Part shown: positions 1-8,567 of the stretch, piece after piece
Position numbering within the stretch: the stretch's first letter is position 1
Layout: each line of letters opens with the position of its first letter
Assembly (NCBI GenBank): GCA_964389005.1
Contig: CAYMCV010000014.1
Span: 1-33,442, forward strand
Source of the DNA: CAYMCV01 sp964389005
Lineage (GTDB): Bacteria; Bacillota; Clostridia; Lachnospirales; Lachnospiraceae
DNA length: 33,442 nucleotides
Reading direction: 5' to 3'
Made by a program: the position numbers and the translations under genes
Notes under the pieces: model-generated
What the model was told of the DNA's origin: nothing
The model's database searches: none
The model's input: the letters and a program-made list of their open reading frames with translations, nothing else

Positions 1-45
1 ATGATTCCGGAAAGTTTTCTCTACTAATTGTGTCCACTTACTTGA

Positions 46-207
46 CTATAGTTCATGAGCGTAATCATTCACACATATTGACTCACAATAACGATTGATT
101 GTTTTTCTAGCTTTCTCTTCGTCTCTTTCCTTGGCATATAAAAACAGAACAATCAATAATAATAGAATAGTACAGATTACAACTATAAAAAGACCTTTTC
201 TTTTCAA
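46..207 (-). pseudogene. Truncated paralogue of the small membrane-anchored protein family
   Basis: A TTG start at 205-207 follows a GAGAGGTG ribosome binding site and opens a 53-residue frame: basic N-terminus (MKRKGL), one hydrophobic segment (about residues 7-24), then a charged stretch ending in a TAG at 46-48. The layout matches the first third of the three genes upstream of it on the same strand (MKRK/MTRR/MKKT start, one membrane segment, then a helix of the type RTIRNFFMALDQGNFEQLDK). Beyond the TAG the same frame stays open to the window edge for 15 more codons, as expected if a full-length gene gained a nonsense codon. It could instead be a genuine short membrane peptide. The function of the family is unknown. 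It is the last member of a four-gene tandem array. Confidence 0.6.
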
Positions 208-268
208 AAGACACCTCTCTTAATATCATGCTTTGCATAAAATAATTACATTTGCATATCAGTTCTGA

Positions 269-766
269 CTACCTAATTAAATCTGCTCCACATAGTAAAT
301 AGTTAAAAAGTCCAAAATCGCCATAATCCGAAGAATTAATTTTAACAATTTTATATTCACCATTTCTATCACGTGCAAAATCGATTTTTCCGCTTATAAT
401 CCCGCTCTGCTGTGTGGACTCCATATATACGGGAATTTCGAAAGCAATACTCGCCTTTCCTTGTATGTATCCGTATCCGGTGGCATATTCGTAAATTATG
501 TATTCTCCCGCGGTATATCGGATTGTATCCCACCTTTCTTTCATTTCATCCCTGATTGAATAGTAATAAACAGACTGTTGCAAAAAATAAGCATCCTCTG
601 ACATAATTTTATCCAATTGTTCAAAGTTCCCTTGATCCAGCGCCATAAAAAAATTCCGGATAGTTCTATCCATTTTTGCTCTTTCCATTTTACAGAATAC
701 GACGCCGAAAATAATCAAAATCAATACCGCCACAACAGCAATTACAATTTTATGCTTTCTTTTCAC
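269..766 (-). CDS. Small membrane-anchored protein, paralogue 1 of tandem array (unknown function)
   Basis: 165 residues: short basic N-terminus (VKRKHK), one transmembrane segment (about residues 6-25), then a soluble domain of about 135 residues, presumably outside the membrane. The domain opens with a helix containing RTIRNFFMALDQGNFEQLDK, the pattern seen at the start of NTF2-like/DUF4878-type domains, and continues with beta-rich sequence. The GTG at 764-766 is chosen as start because GGGGGAA lies 8 bases upstream and the resulting N-terminus aligns with its neighbours; a TTG at 779-781 gives five more residues but has a poorly placed ribosome binding site. The gene is second to last in a four-copy head-to-tail array. 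Low identity between copies suggests old duplication. No enzyme motif is visible; the NTF2-like assignment is inferred from pattern only. Confidence 0.75.
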   Translation of the reverse strand: MKRKHKIVIAVVAVLILIIFGVVFCKMERAKMDRTIRNFFMALDQGNFEQLDKIMSEDAYFLQQSVYYYSIRDEMKERWDTIRYTAGEYIIYEYATGYGYIQGKASIAFEIPVYMESTQQSGIISGKIDFARDRNGEYKIVKINSSDYGDFGLFNYLLCGADLIR

Positions 767-839
767 GTACTGTTCCCCCAACTTACCAAAATCTACTCAT
801 TATCTTCAACGGCAATCTCACATAAATAGAATTTGATAT

Positions 840-1322
840 TCATTCTGGATTCAGTATTTTACCGTTGAGTAACTTCATTGGATTACGGCTATTCCTAATA
901 GAAGCTCTCGTGCAAATATATTCGTTCCCTTCTCTTTTCATTGTAATATTGTACGTGATCTCATATTCCTGATTTGAACTGTTTGTGCCCTTGAATTGAA
1001 AAGCAAAATGCATAATTCTTGGATTAATACTTTCGAAACACTCAATATAATCATAGTCTTCTTGATTCATTTCCAATGTTTCTAATTCCTCTTTCACCTG
1101 GTTCCTTAGATCGCAATAATATTTCATATTTTGGGGGAAATCTGTATCATCTCGCATATAGTAATCAAATCGCTCAAAATCAGCTTCTATGATACAATCA
1201 ATAAAATCATCTCTGACTGTTTCCATCTGTTTTTCATAATAATCTATATATAGAGACAGTGATGTTATTGTTACAACAACTACAATAATGATTGTTGAAC
1301 AAATATGAATGCGCCTTGTCAT
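840..1322 (-). CDS. Small membrane-anchored protein, paralogue 2 of tandem array (unknown function)
   Basis: 160 residues starting MTRRIH, with one hydrophobic segment (about residues 7-26, rich in I/V/T) followed by a charged helix (KQMETVRDDFIDCIIEADFERFDYYM) that aligns with the same position in the neighbouring paralogues. The C-terminal half is beta-rich and ends NGKILNPE. The ATG follows GGGAGGGAG with a 3-base gap. It lies 33 bases downstream of paralogue 3 and 73 bases upstream of paralogue 1, so the array is probably one transcript. No catalytic motif or lipobox is seen. Topology is likely N-in with the main domain outside. The function is unknown; NTF2-like fold is a guess from the helix pattern and length. 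Confidence 0.75.
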   Translation of the reverse strand: MTRRIHICSTIIIVVVVTITSLSLYIDYYEKQMETVRDDFIDCIIEADFERFDYYMRDDTDFPQNMKYYCDLRNQVKEELETLEMNQEDYDYIECFESINPRIMHFAFQFKGTNSSNQEYEITYNITMKREGNEYICTRASIRNSRNPMKLLNGKILNPE

Positions 1323-1355
1323 TGTCTCCCTCCCATATGAACTGTTTCTACTGTA

Positions 1356-1844
1356 TCACTCATCAGAAGACACTCCAAACAATTCTTCTATAAACTCTTG
1401 ATCAGTACATGTAATCTCAATGACTGATATTTTCGTTTCACCCTTACTTGTGTGAAGTATAACCTGTATGTGTAACTCATTCTTTACATTATTATCTACA
1501 TCGAAAACTTCAAAGTATGCATCATATGTAACAGCTTGTTGCAGATAATAGTACATACTCCCATGGATACCATCAAGCCCAATTAAACACTTTTCTTTTT
1601 CCCATTGTTTTTGTAGCCCGGTTTTCATCTCGCTATATAAATATTCTCTACTGACAACAACCAAAGAATCTTCTTTCATATATTTATCAAATGCATCAAA
1701 ATCTTGATTATAGATTGCCCTGTTGATTTCTTTAATTACTTTCAATGACTTTGTTTCATAGTTCTTTGCTCCAAATATGTATAGAATAAATAATGATAAA
1801 ACAATCATCCCTATCGTAACTAGTACCCAAAAAGTCTTCTTCAA
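1356..1844 (-). CDS. Small membrane-anchored protein, paralogue 3 of tandem array (unknown function)
   Basis: 162 residues from a TTG start at 1842-1844, which is preceded by AAAGGGG at 8 bases and gives the family N-terminus MKKTFW; an ATG at 1872-1874 would add ten residues but lacks a good ribosome binding site. One transmembrane segment (about residues 4-24) is followed by the family helix (KVIKEINRAIYNQDFDAFDKYMKED) and a beta-rich domain. This is the promoter-proximal member of the array: a TTGACA-17-TATTTT promoter lies at 2080-2108 with a leader of roughly 230 bases. Function unknown. The array sits directly after a large signalling protein on the same strand but has its own promoter, so a functional link is not shown. 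Confidence 0.75.
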   Translation of the reverse strand: MKKTFWVLVTIGMIVLSLFILYIFGAKNYETKSLKVIKEINRAIYNQDFDAFDKYMKEDSLVVVSREYLYSEMKTGLQKQWEKEKCLIGLDGIHGSMYYYLQQAVTYDAYFEVFDVDNNVKNELHIQVILHTSKGETKISVIEITCTDQEFIEELFGVSSDE

Positions 1845-2014
1845 GTCCACATCCCCTTTCACCAAGGCTAGCATTCATGAATACAAAGTTCATACCCAAA
1901 GCCTTTCAAAATTTATGCCTTAGTAAATAAGTGCATTCCATACAAATGCAAGCCCAATGGGAAGATTTCCATTCTGCTAAATCAAGTTGTTCTGCCGGAG
2001 CATAGAGTGTTCTG

Positions 2015-2034
2015 CTTGAAAGTATATTTTCAAG
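2015..2034. repeat. Short inverted repeat in the leader of the paralogue array
   Basis: CTTGAAA and its exact complement TTTCAAG flank six AT-rich bases. No T-run follows on either strand, so it is not an intrinsic terminator. It could be an operator or a small leader hairpin. Low information content; listed because it sits between the promoter and the first gene of the array. Confidence 0.35.
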
Positions 2035-2079
2035 ACAGTTCTTGTAATATTATTGCAGTAACTCGTTTTGCAACGCACT

Positions 2080-2108
2080 AAAATATCATTCTATTTTACG
2101 TTTGTCAA
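2080..2108 (-). promoter_or_regulatory. Promoter for the paralogue array
   Basis: Reading the minus strand, TTGACA (2103-2108) is separated by exactly 17 bases from TATTTT (2080-2085). It starts five bases past the stop codon of the large signalling gene and points at the array. Between it and the first start codon lies a leader of about 230 bases that contains a 7-bp inverted repeat. Confidence 0.6.
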
Positions 2109-2113
2109 TGTAT

Positions 2114-5100
2114 TCACTCCATCTCTTCCTGCACAATCCGAACCAACGTCTTATATAACACCTTAGGTTCAATCGGCTTCGCAATATGTGCATCCATTCC
2201 TGCATCCAACGTCTTATTTCGATCATCAATAAATGCATCTGCCGTCATCGCAATAATTGGAATGTGTCTGTTTTGACCTTGTTCCAGACTACGTATTTTA
2301 CGCGTCGCTTCCAACCCGTTCATTACCGGCATTCTGATATCCATCAGAATCAGGTTGTAATAACCCTCCTCCGCGTGCTCATACATCCAAACCGCTTCCT
2401 GACCGTTAGACGCAACTTCAATTGTCCCGCCAATGCGATTCATCAGTCCCTCCGCAACATATACATTAATCTCATTGTCCTCAGCAAGTAACACACGGAT
2501 GCCTGCAAGACAACTGTAATCAATTTTTTCCTCTTCTTTGGGGCGATTTTTATCATCAACTTTATATGCGTACAAATCAACTGTAAACTCGCTTCCCTCA
2601 CCGATTTCACTCTTTACGCTGATATTGCCTTCCATCGCGTCAACAAGATTCTTAACAATGGCAAGACCGAGTCCCGTTCCCTGAATTTCTTGACGCTCAT
2701 CATTGTGTCGCTCCTGCGCAAACGGTGTAAACAATACTTCTTGGAATTCCTTGCTCATTCCGATACCATTATCGCGAATGATAAAGCGCATTCCGTATTT
2801 ACCGTTTTTCTCCGGCAAAGTTTCCTCGATGAATTCCACACGCCCGCCTTCTTTGGTATACTTTGCAGCATTTGACAGCAGATTGAAGAAAATTTGTTTA
2901 AAGCGTAATTTATCAACCAGAATTGCAGTATCATTGGCTTGTAAACGTAAAACAAAGTCCAGTTTCTTATGCTCCATTAAGGGTTGAATGACCGTATTGA
3001 TATCGCGTTCAAACTCATCCGCTCGAAAACTCTCTTTATGTAATTCGATTTTTCCGCTTTCGATTCTGCTCAAATCCAAAACGTCATTGATAAGCCCCAG
3101 CAAGAAATGACTGGATGAGTCAATGTTTTTTAGATACTTCTGTATTTGTTCCGGATTCGTTTCTTCCAATGCAAGAAATACCATTCCGATAATTGCGTTC
3201 ATCGGTGTACGCATGTCATGACTCATACGTGATAAGAAGTCGCTTTTGGCATGATTCGCCTCGTTTGCATCGCGTACCGCCTTTTGCAACGCCAATTTTT
3301 GACGTTGTTCCTCTAAATAAATGTCGGTGACATCGCATCGAGAAAGAACAATATCCTCCTGTGTCCGATCCAAATAATGAATCACGGCACGCATCCATCG
3401 TTTTGTTCCATCTTTTTTATATATTGCATATGTAATTGTAGCGGACGATTGCTTTTCTAACATTTTTACATGGCTTTCCACCGTGAAAAAGTGCAAACAT
3501 GCTTCAAGATCTTCTTTTACCACATTTTTCTTTATCAAACCTTTACAATAATTATCATAAGGTATCTTCACATTCACTCTGGCTTCGCCCGGATGGTTCA
3601 ATTCCTTAACCAAGCGACTCATACCACTCTTAATGTTAATCAGTGCGACCGACTCGATTTCCGAAGCCACCACGCTTTCAAACGCAAGATAGTTTTTCTT
3701 TTCCGCATCAATGTCCTTTACAAACACGAATGCAATGACATCCGTATCTCCAGGATTCTTCATGATGGTAACATTGGCTTGCACCCACAACACAGAATTA
3801 TCCTGCAGTTTTCGTCGATATTCGGTGACAATGTTATGTTTGCCTTGGCGATTTGCCTTCCGCAAGGCCTCAAGGGACAGCGTTTTCTGCACATTCTCCC
3901 AATCATTTTCCAAGATATTTTTAAGGATTTCATCGCGGATTTTGTCGTTACTCTGTTGCCCAGTATGCATCCCTTCCACATCATTGTACTGCGACAGATA
4001 TTCCACAATCAGACCGCTTGTCAGATTCACCTCATAATAAATAATGCTGTCCTTAATCAGTTCATGGCGTAATTGTTGTTCATGTTGATATCTCTGAAGA
4101 ATTTCTTCATGCTCTGTCATATCTTCCACAGATATGATTGCTTTAATGGGCTTATTATCATCGCTAAAAAACGTTACAAACTCATAATGTTCCCAACGCC
4201 AAGTGCCATCCTTGCGTTTGATATGCACATCGGCTTCTCCTGTTGGCTGTCCCTGTTTGATGGACTCATAAAACTTGACATACGTTTCATAATAACCCGG
4301 ATCCAGAATATCATCAACTTCATAGTTGTAGGGCATATTTTCCTTAACGACGGATACACCGTACATATCTGCATATGCTTCCGGCATAATCAATGTGCCG
4401 GTTGTCGGATCGTACTCACATATCATCTTACCCATCTGGGACATTGCAACCTTGATTTCCTCTTCGTGAATGCGTCGAGATTCTTCCGCCACCATTTGAT
4501 CCGTAATATCAAACTGAACCATCGTGATAATCATTGTGTCACTGCTGATATCCGTAACACTCCCGCGCAAATGAATCCAGCGGAAATTTCCGTCTTTTGT
4601 ATGGCATCGGAACACACAGTCCGCCGATTCTTCCGGATGTTCACGCAAATCTGCAATCCCCTCATAAATCACATGTCGATCCTGCTCATAAACCATATAA
4701 AGAGGATCCTGCGCACATAACTGTTCGTATTCATCCTTGGAGTATCCCGAAAAGCGATAGAAACCTTCATTGGAATAAAGAATTCGCAGACACTCAGGCG
4801 ATGATTCAAATGTTGCAATTCCGCCCGGAATACTGTCTGTCAGTACACGCAACTGTTCATATGTTATGCGATCCTCCGTGATGTCACGTCCGGTTCCGTA
4901 TATTCCCACAATTGTCCCGCTCGTATCATATAGTAAATACTTGGAAGCTATCGCATAATGATTTCTTCCTTCTGCAGAGGGGATTCTTTCCTCGATATCG
5001 ACAATTGCCTCTCCGCTCTCCATCAGGCGTATATCTTCCGATCTGTACTTATCTGCCAGTTCACGCTCAAACAAATCGTAATCTGTTTTCCCGACAATGT

Positions 5101-7783
5101 CTTCTTCGTTCTCAAGTCCCACCATATTGGCAAATGCGCGGGTACAACACAAGTAAGTGAAGTTACTGTCTTTTGCAAACGTCAAATCATTCGAGAACTT
5201 CAAAACTGCCTGCAAAACAAACGGTACGGTTTCTTTAAAAGAAATCTCCTGTCTCTCCTGCGGTGTCAGCAAACTGTAATGTGCATTGATATACATGGTT
5301 CCGTCCGTACTTTCGGAAATCTTCCCATAGACATTGAGCCATGCATATTGCCCCCCTTTGATTCGAATTCTGTAAACGGAATTACGCTCTTCTCCAGTTT
5401 CAAACATTTCCGCAATCAACTGTTTAACTCTGTCAGCATCGTCAGGATGCACGAACTCCATGACATCAGGTGCCTTTTCATCAGACAGAATATCTGCAGA
5501 TACGCCGCAAAGTTCCATCAATTCCTCATTAATGTACTCCACGTAAATTTTACCGTTTTTTGTCACACAAAGTCGTGCCAGTCCCCCCGGCGTGTCTTTT
5601 ACTACATCCGTAAACCTTCTGGCTGTTTCCTCCAACTGCCGACGTGTCGCCAGTCGCAATTCCTCATATGCAAGTTGTTCTTTTTCTTCCGCTCTGTGTT
5701 GTGCAGAATTGTTGCTGACCAGACAGTACAATAAAAATCGGTCACCCGTACTCGCCAACAATCGCATCACAATGGTCAGATAGGTTTTATCTTGTTCCTC
5801 CACGCCAAAACAAAGTATGATTTCACAGGTTTGTTCCTGCTTGGTCTCAATTGCCGCCATTACCTTCCGCCTGAATTCTGTATCGCTCTCCTGCTCCATA
5901 AATTGAATCCAAGAAAAGCGATCCTCCGGCTGTCGATTCGTATATTCCCTAAAAATTTCACTCATGCACTTATCATTCATACGCAGAATTTCAAAGTTGT
6001 CTCTTGCAAATTCAACCACACATGCACCGCCCACATAGGCGTTAAAAATCAACGTATCAAGCGATTGCGGATTCCAAAAAGCCCCTTGATCCAAAGTTTC
6101 GACTTTTTCCAAGACGGACAGATGCTCCTCGCAATGCAAACGTCGTACAAATTCCTCAAACTCTGCCATCGGCATCGGTCTGGCATATAAGTACCCCTGC
6201 ACGTATTTACACCCGATAGATTTCAAAAAGTCCGCCTGCGACGCAGTTTCAACGCCTTCCGCCAGCACTGTCATTCCGAGCCACTTCGTCATACGGACAA
6301 CCGACTCGATGATATTGCCGCCACGTTCGGAATTCTCTTCCCCCTCGAGGAATTTCATATCGAGTTTTACCACTTGTGACGGCACGTCTTTTAGCGTGTT
6401 CAAAGAAGAATATCCGCTACCAAAATCGTCAATTTCCATGATGAAACCGTATGATACAAGTTTGCTGACCACATCGACAATACCGCTCTTTGCAAATGCG
6501 GACTCCGTAATTTCCAAACGCAGATAATCCGTCGGTATTTCATATTTGTTAATCAAACCCGTAATCACGTCAAAAAGATCCGCACGCAAAATGTCGCACC
6601 TTGACAAATTCACGGAAATCGGTATCGGTTGTTCTCCACCATCCATCCAATGGCGAATCAACAAACAAGCCTGCTCCCAAACATATTTGTCCAATTCATA
6701 AATCAACCCGTTCTGCTCAAACACAGGGATAAACTCTCCGGGCGAAATCATCCCCCATGTTGGATGACGCCACCGTACCAATGCCTCCGCACCGATTAAC
6801 GCCTCGCTTGCATGATTGAATTGCGGCTGAAACCATACTTCAAACTGCTTCGTCAAAAGCGCAGTTTTCATTTCGCTGCTCATCATCTGCTCGCGCTGCA
6901 TTTCCCGTAACATGGATTCATCAAATGTAACAATATCTCTATCGAATCGCCCCTTAACCAAAGCTTTCGCCATGTCGGCTCTGTCATACATGGCACTCGG
7001 TGACAGTGTCAGATCATCAACCAAATATCGACCGACGCTAAAATTCAGCACAATCGTGTCATCAAAGTAAATGGCTCTCTGACATATTTGGTTCAATTCA
7101 TCGGAATCCATCTCCGCCTTCGGATACAATACCGCAAAACAATCATCCGATACGCGTCCGCATATTCCATCTATTTTTGTAAATCCATCCTGGAATACGT
7201 TGCCAATATGTTTTAAAACCCTATCACCGGTCTCATTTCCGTACCGGTCATTGATAAGTTTGAACTTATTGATATCAAAGCAGGACATCACATAATAACC
7301 TGCCGCCTTCTCCTTAATCATCTCCGCCGTTTTCTCAAAAAAAGCAGACCTGCTGTAAATGCCCGTCAAAGCGTCTATCTTAATGGCATTCACCAAGGCT
7401 GCATTCTCATGGAAACGAATTGTGTTAAAAAGTCTATGTTTTACGATACTCGGATTATACGGCTTGGATACAAAATCATTGGCACCCAAAGACAATGCTT
7501 TAATCTCCGATTTCTCATCATTGTTACTCGTCATAATGATGACCGGTATCTGCGCTGTCGGTTCCTGTTGCCGCATCGTTTTTAGAACTTCGTATCCATC
7601 CTTTTCCGGCATCATAAGATCCAGTAAAACCGCTGATATGTCGTTACCGTTCTGCTGTAAAAAATGTAATGCTTCTTGTCCGTTCAATGCTTCATGAACT
7701 TCATACTCATCCTTCAGAATCGCACATAACAATTCTCGATTAATATCATTATCTTCCACGACCAAAATCTTCCGTAATTTCAT
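2114..7783 (-). CDS. Giant hybrid sensor: REC - degenerate GGDEF - EAL - multiple PAS - histidine kinase - REC
   Basis: 1,889 residues with no membrane segment, so cytoplasmic. In order: receiver (about 4-125, phosphoacceptor D55); GGDEF-like domain (about 135-290) whose signature reads RVSDDCF, so diguanylate cyclase activity is unlikely; EAL domain (about 302-550) with the family's catalytic positions present (EALVRW, SVNLS, LEITES, DDFGSGYSS, KLDMKF, AEGVET, QGYL), predicting c-di-GMP phosphodiesterase activity; about seven PAS-like modules (about 560-1490); HisKA with SHDMRTP (His1522); HATPase_c with NLLSNAAKYT, DNGIGM and GTGLGLAIV; C-terminal receiver (D1815). The ATG at 7781-7783 is preferred, with AGGGGG five bases upstream; an in-frame GTG lies six bases earlier. 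It has its own promoter at 7822-7850. It probably couples several small-molecule or redox inputs to c-di-GMP breakdown and a phosphorelay. No partner gene lies beside it. Confidence 0.93.
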   Translation of the reverse strand: MKLRKILVVEDNDINRELLCAILKDEYEVHEALNGQEALHFLQQNGNDISAVLLDLMMPEKDGYEVLKTMRQQEPTAQIPVIIMTSNNDEKSEIKALSLGANDFVSKPYNPSIVKHRLFNTIRFHENAALVNAIKIDALTGIYSRSAFFEKTAEMIKEKAAGYYVMSCFDINKFKLINDRYGNETGDRVLKHIGNVFQDGFTKIDGICGRVSDDCFAVLYPKAEMDSDELNQICQRAIYFDDTIVLNFSVGRYLVDDLTLSPSAMYDRADMAKALVKGRFDRDIVTFDESMLREMQREQMMSSEMKTALLTKQFEVWFQPQFNHASEALIGAEALVRWRHPTWGMISPGEFIPVFEQNGLIYELDKYVWEQACLLIRHWMDGGEQPIPISVNLSRCDILRADLFDVITGLINKYEIPTDYLRLEITESAFAKSGIVDVVSKLVSYGFIMEIDDFGSGYSSLNTLKDVPSQVVKLDMKFLEGEENSERGGNIIESVVRMTKWLGMTVLAEGVETASQADFLKSIGCKYVQGYLYARPMPMAEFEEFVRRLHCEEHLSVLEKVETLDQGAFWNPQSLDTLIFNAYVGGACVVEFARDNFEILRMNDKCMSEIFREYTNRQPEDRFSWIQFMEQESDTEFRRKVMAAIETKQEQTCEIILCFGVEEQDKTYLTIVMRLLASTGDRFLLYCLVSNNSAQHRAEEKEQLAYEELRLATRRQLEETARRFTDVVKDTPGGLARLCVTKNGKIYVEYINEELMELCGVSADILSDEKAPDVMEFVHPDDADRVKQLIAEMFETGEERNSVYRIRIKGGQYAWLNVYGKISESTDGTMYINAHYSLLTPQERQEISFKETVPFVLQAVLKFSNDLTFAKDSNFTYLCCTRAFANMVGLENEEDIVGKTDYDLFERELADKYRSEDIRLMESGEAIVDIEERIPSAEGRNHYAIASKYLLYDTSGTIVGIYGTGRDITEDRITYEQLRVLTDSIPGGIATFESSPECLRILYSNEGFYRFSGYSKDEYEQLCAQDPLYMVYEQDRHVIYEGIADLREHPEESADCVFRCHTKDGNFRWIHLRGSVTDISSDTMIITMVQFDITDQMVAEESRRIHEEEIKVAMSQMGKMICEYDPTTGTLIMPEAYADMYGVSVVKENMPYNYEVDDILDPGYYETYVKFYESIKQGQPTGEADVHIKRKDGTWRWEHYEFVTFFSDDNKPIKAIISVEDMTEHEEILQRYQHEQQLRHELIKDSIIYYEVNLTSGLIVEYLSQYNDVEGMHTGQQSNDKIRDEILKNILENDWENVQKTLSLEALRKANRQGKHNIVTEYRRKLQDNSVLWVQANVTIMKNPGDTDVIAFVFVKDIDAEKKNYLAFESVVASEIESVALINIKSGMSRLVKELNHPGEARVNVKIPYDNYCKGLIKKNVVKEDLEACLHFFTVESHVKMLEKQSSATITYAIYKKDGTKRWMRAVIHYLDRTQEDIVLSRCDVTDIYLEEQRQKLALQKAVRDANEANHAKSDFLSRMSHDMRTPMNAIIGMVFLALEETNPEQIQKYLKNIDSSSHFLLGLINDVLDLSRIESGKIELHKESFRADEFERDINTVIQPLMEHKKLDFVLRLQANDTAILVDKLRFKQIFFNLLSNAAKYTKEGGRVEFIEETLPEKNGKYGMRFIIRDNGIGMSKEFQEVLFTPFAQERHNDERQEIQGTGLGLAIVKNLVDAMEGNISVKSEIGEGSEFTVDLYAYKVDDKNRPKEEEKIDYSCLAGIRVLLAEDNEINVYVAEGLMNRIGGTIEVASNGQEAVWMYEHAEEGYYNLILMDIRMPVMNGLEATRKIRSLEQGQNRHIPIIAMTADAFIDDRNKTLDAGMDAHIAKPIEPKVLYKTLVRIVQEEME

Positions 7784-7821
7784 CCGCACCCCCTGCTACC
7801 GATTATCTCGATACCTATAAC

Positions 7822-7850
7822 ATTATAATAGTAATTCATTGTTTTTTCAA
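7822..7850 (-). promoter_or_regulatory. Promoter of the giant hybrid sensor gene
   Basis: On the minus strand TTGAAA (7845-7850) is followed after 17 bases by TATAAT (7822-7827). The predicted start of transcription is about 30 bases upstream of the ATG at 7783. Confidence 0.7.
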
Positions 7851-8008
7851 TGTTTTTGCTCAAAGTAATGCAATATTTCACACACCTGTCACCTTATTAT
7901 CTAAAAATTACGTAACATGTGTGCAAAATCGCATCAGACTTGAACTTTTTTCTGATAAATACAGGCACATAAACCATTGTACAAAAGAACGAAAATTCAC
8001 TTTTAGGG

Positions 8009-8037
8009 TTGACGAATTTTGTGAATATCTGTATACT
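8009..8037 (+). promoter_or_regulatory. Promoter of the small DUF4870-like gene
   Basis: TTGACG (8009-8014), a 17-base spacer and TATACT (8032-8037). The leader is about 43 bases and contains AAGGAGG at 8073-8079, seven bases before the ATG. It is divergent from the promoter at 7822-7850. Confidence 0.75.
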
Positions 8038-8086
8038 CTACTTGTATAGGTTTTTTTACAAATACATAATTCAAGGAGGATAAGAA

Positions 8087-8359
8087 ATGGATACCAAAAC
8101 AACGTGTATATTGGCTTATTGTACATGGATTGGCCTTTTGATCGCTTACTTGGCAGGCGATAAGGAAAGCGCTCTTGCAAAACATCACTTAAACAATGGT
8201 CTTGTTTGCTTCCTTTTTGGTCTGGCTGCAGTAATTCCTGTCATTGGCTGGATTTGGTCTATCTTCATTGTTGTTTGTGTAGTAATGGGACTCGTTGCTG
8301 CAATCAAGGGTGAAGAAAAAGAACTTCCGTTACTTGGAAAGATTAAGATTATCAAATAA
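8087..8359 (+). CDS. Small DUF4870-like membrane protein
   Basis: 90 residues. Two or three hydrophobic segments: about 7-23 (ILAYCTWIGLLIAYLAGD), then about 38-72, long enough for two helices (VCFLFGLAAVIPVIGWIWSIFIVVCVVMGLVAAIKG), ending in a basic tail. The AYxTWIGxLIAYLxGD opening, the charged segment KESALAKHHLNNGL and the VIGWIWS turn resemble DUF4870/Tic20-like small membrane proteins, whose role in bacteria is undefined. It has an excellent ribosome binding site, promoter and terminator, so it is a monocistronic, probably well expressed gene. Family assignment is by pattern; a generic small membrane protein is the alternative. Confidence 0.85.
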   Translation: MDTKTTCILAYCTWIGLLIAYLAGDKESALAKHHLNNGLVCFLFGLAAVIPVIGWIWSIFIVVCVVMGLVAAIKGEEKELPLLGKIKIIK

Positions 8360-8406
8360 TTTTGTCAATCTAAAGTAATGCGCGCATGAACTAACATAAC
8401 GAAAAG

Positions 8407-8431
8407 GCCATCGGATTCCGGTGGCTTTTTT
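8407..8431 (+). terminator. Intrinsic terminator after the DUF4870-like gene
   Basis: GCCATCGG/CCGGTGGC stem (one G-T pair, 3-base loop) followed by six T residues, 48 bases after the stop codon. Confidence 0.8.
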
Positions 8432-8500
8432 ATTTCGCCTTTCCGCCTTTTACGGTTCTGAATTCGACAATGAAATGCATATGCATAAATATCTTTTAAC

Positions 8501-8529
8501 TGTTCAGAATCAGATGGGTATGCTATACT
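8501..8529 (+). promoter_or_regulatory. Possible extended -10 promoter for the DUF1538 operon
   Basis: TGCTATACT (8521-8529) fits an extended -10 (TGnTATAAT); the -35 region 17 bases upstream (TGTTCA) is poor. If used, the DUF1538 transcript would carry a leader of about 460 bases that includes the inverted-repeat cluster. No better promoter was seen closer to the gene. Confidence 0.3.
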
Positions 8530-8567
8530 GTAAACGAATTTTGTGCGTGGTTTGCATGGTTTGCATG

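Noticed and set aside
4958..5734. 258-residue plus-strand open frame (and several others opposite the giant sensor gene, such as 3470-4072 and 4073-4720)
   Set aside because: They lie fully antisense to a well supported gene, have no ribosome binding site or recognisable domain, and have shadow-type composition.
7908..8188. Minus-strand frames of 61 and 90 residues opposite the DUF4870-like gene
   Set aside because: They cover the promoter, leader and start of that gene, with no ribosome binding site of their own.
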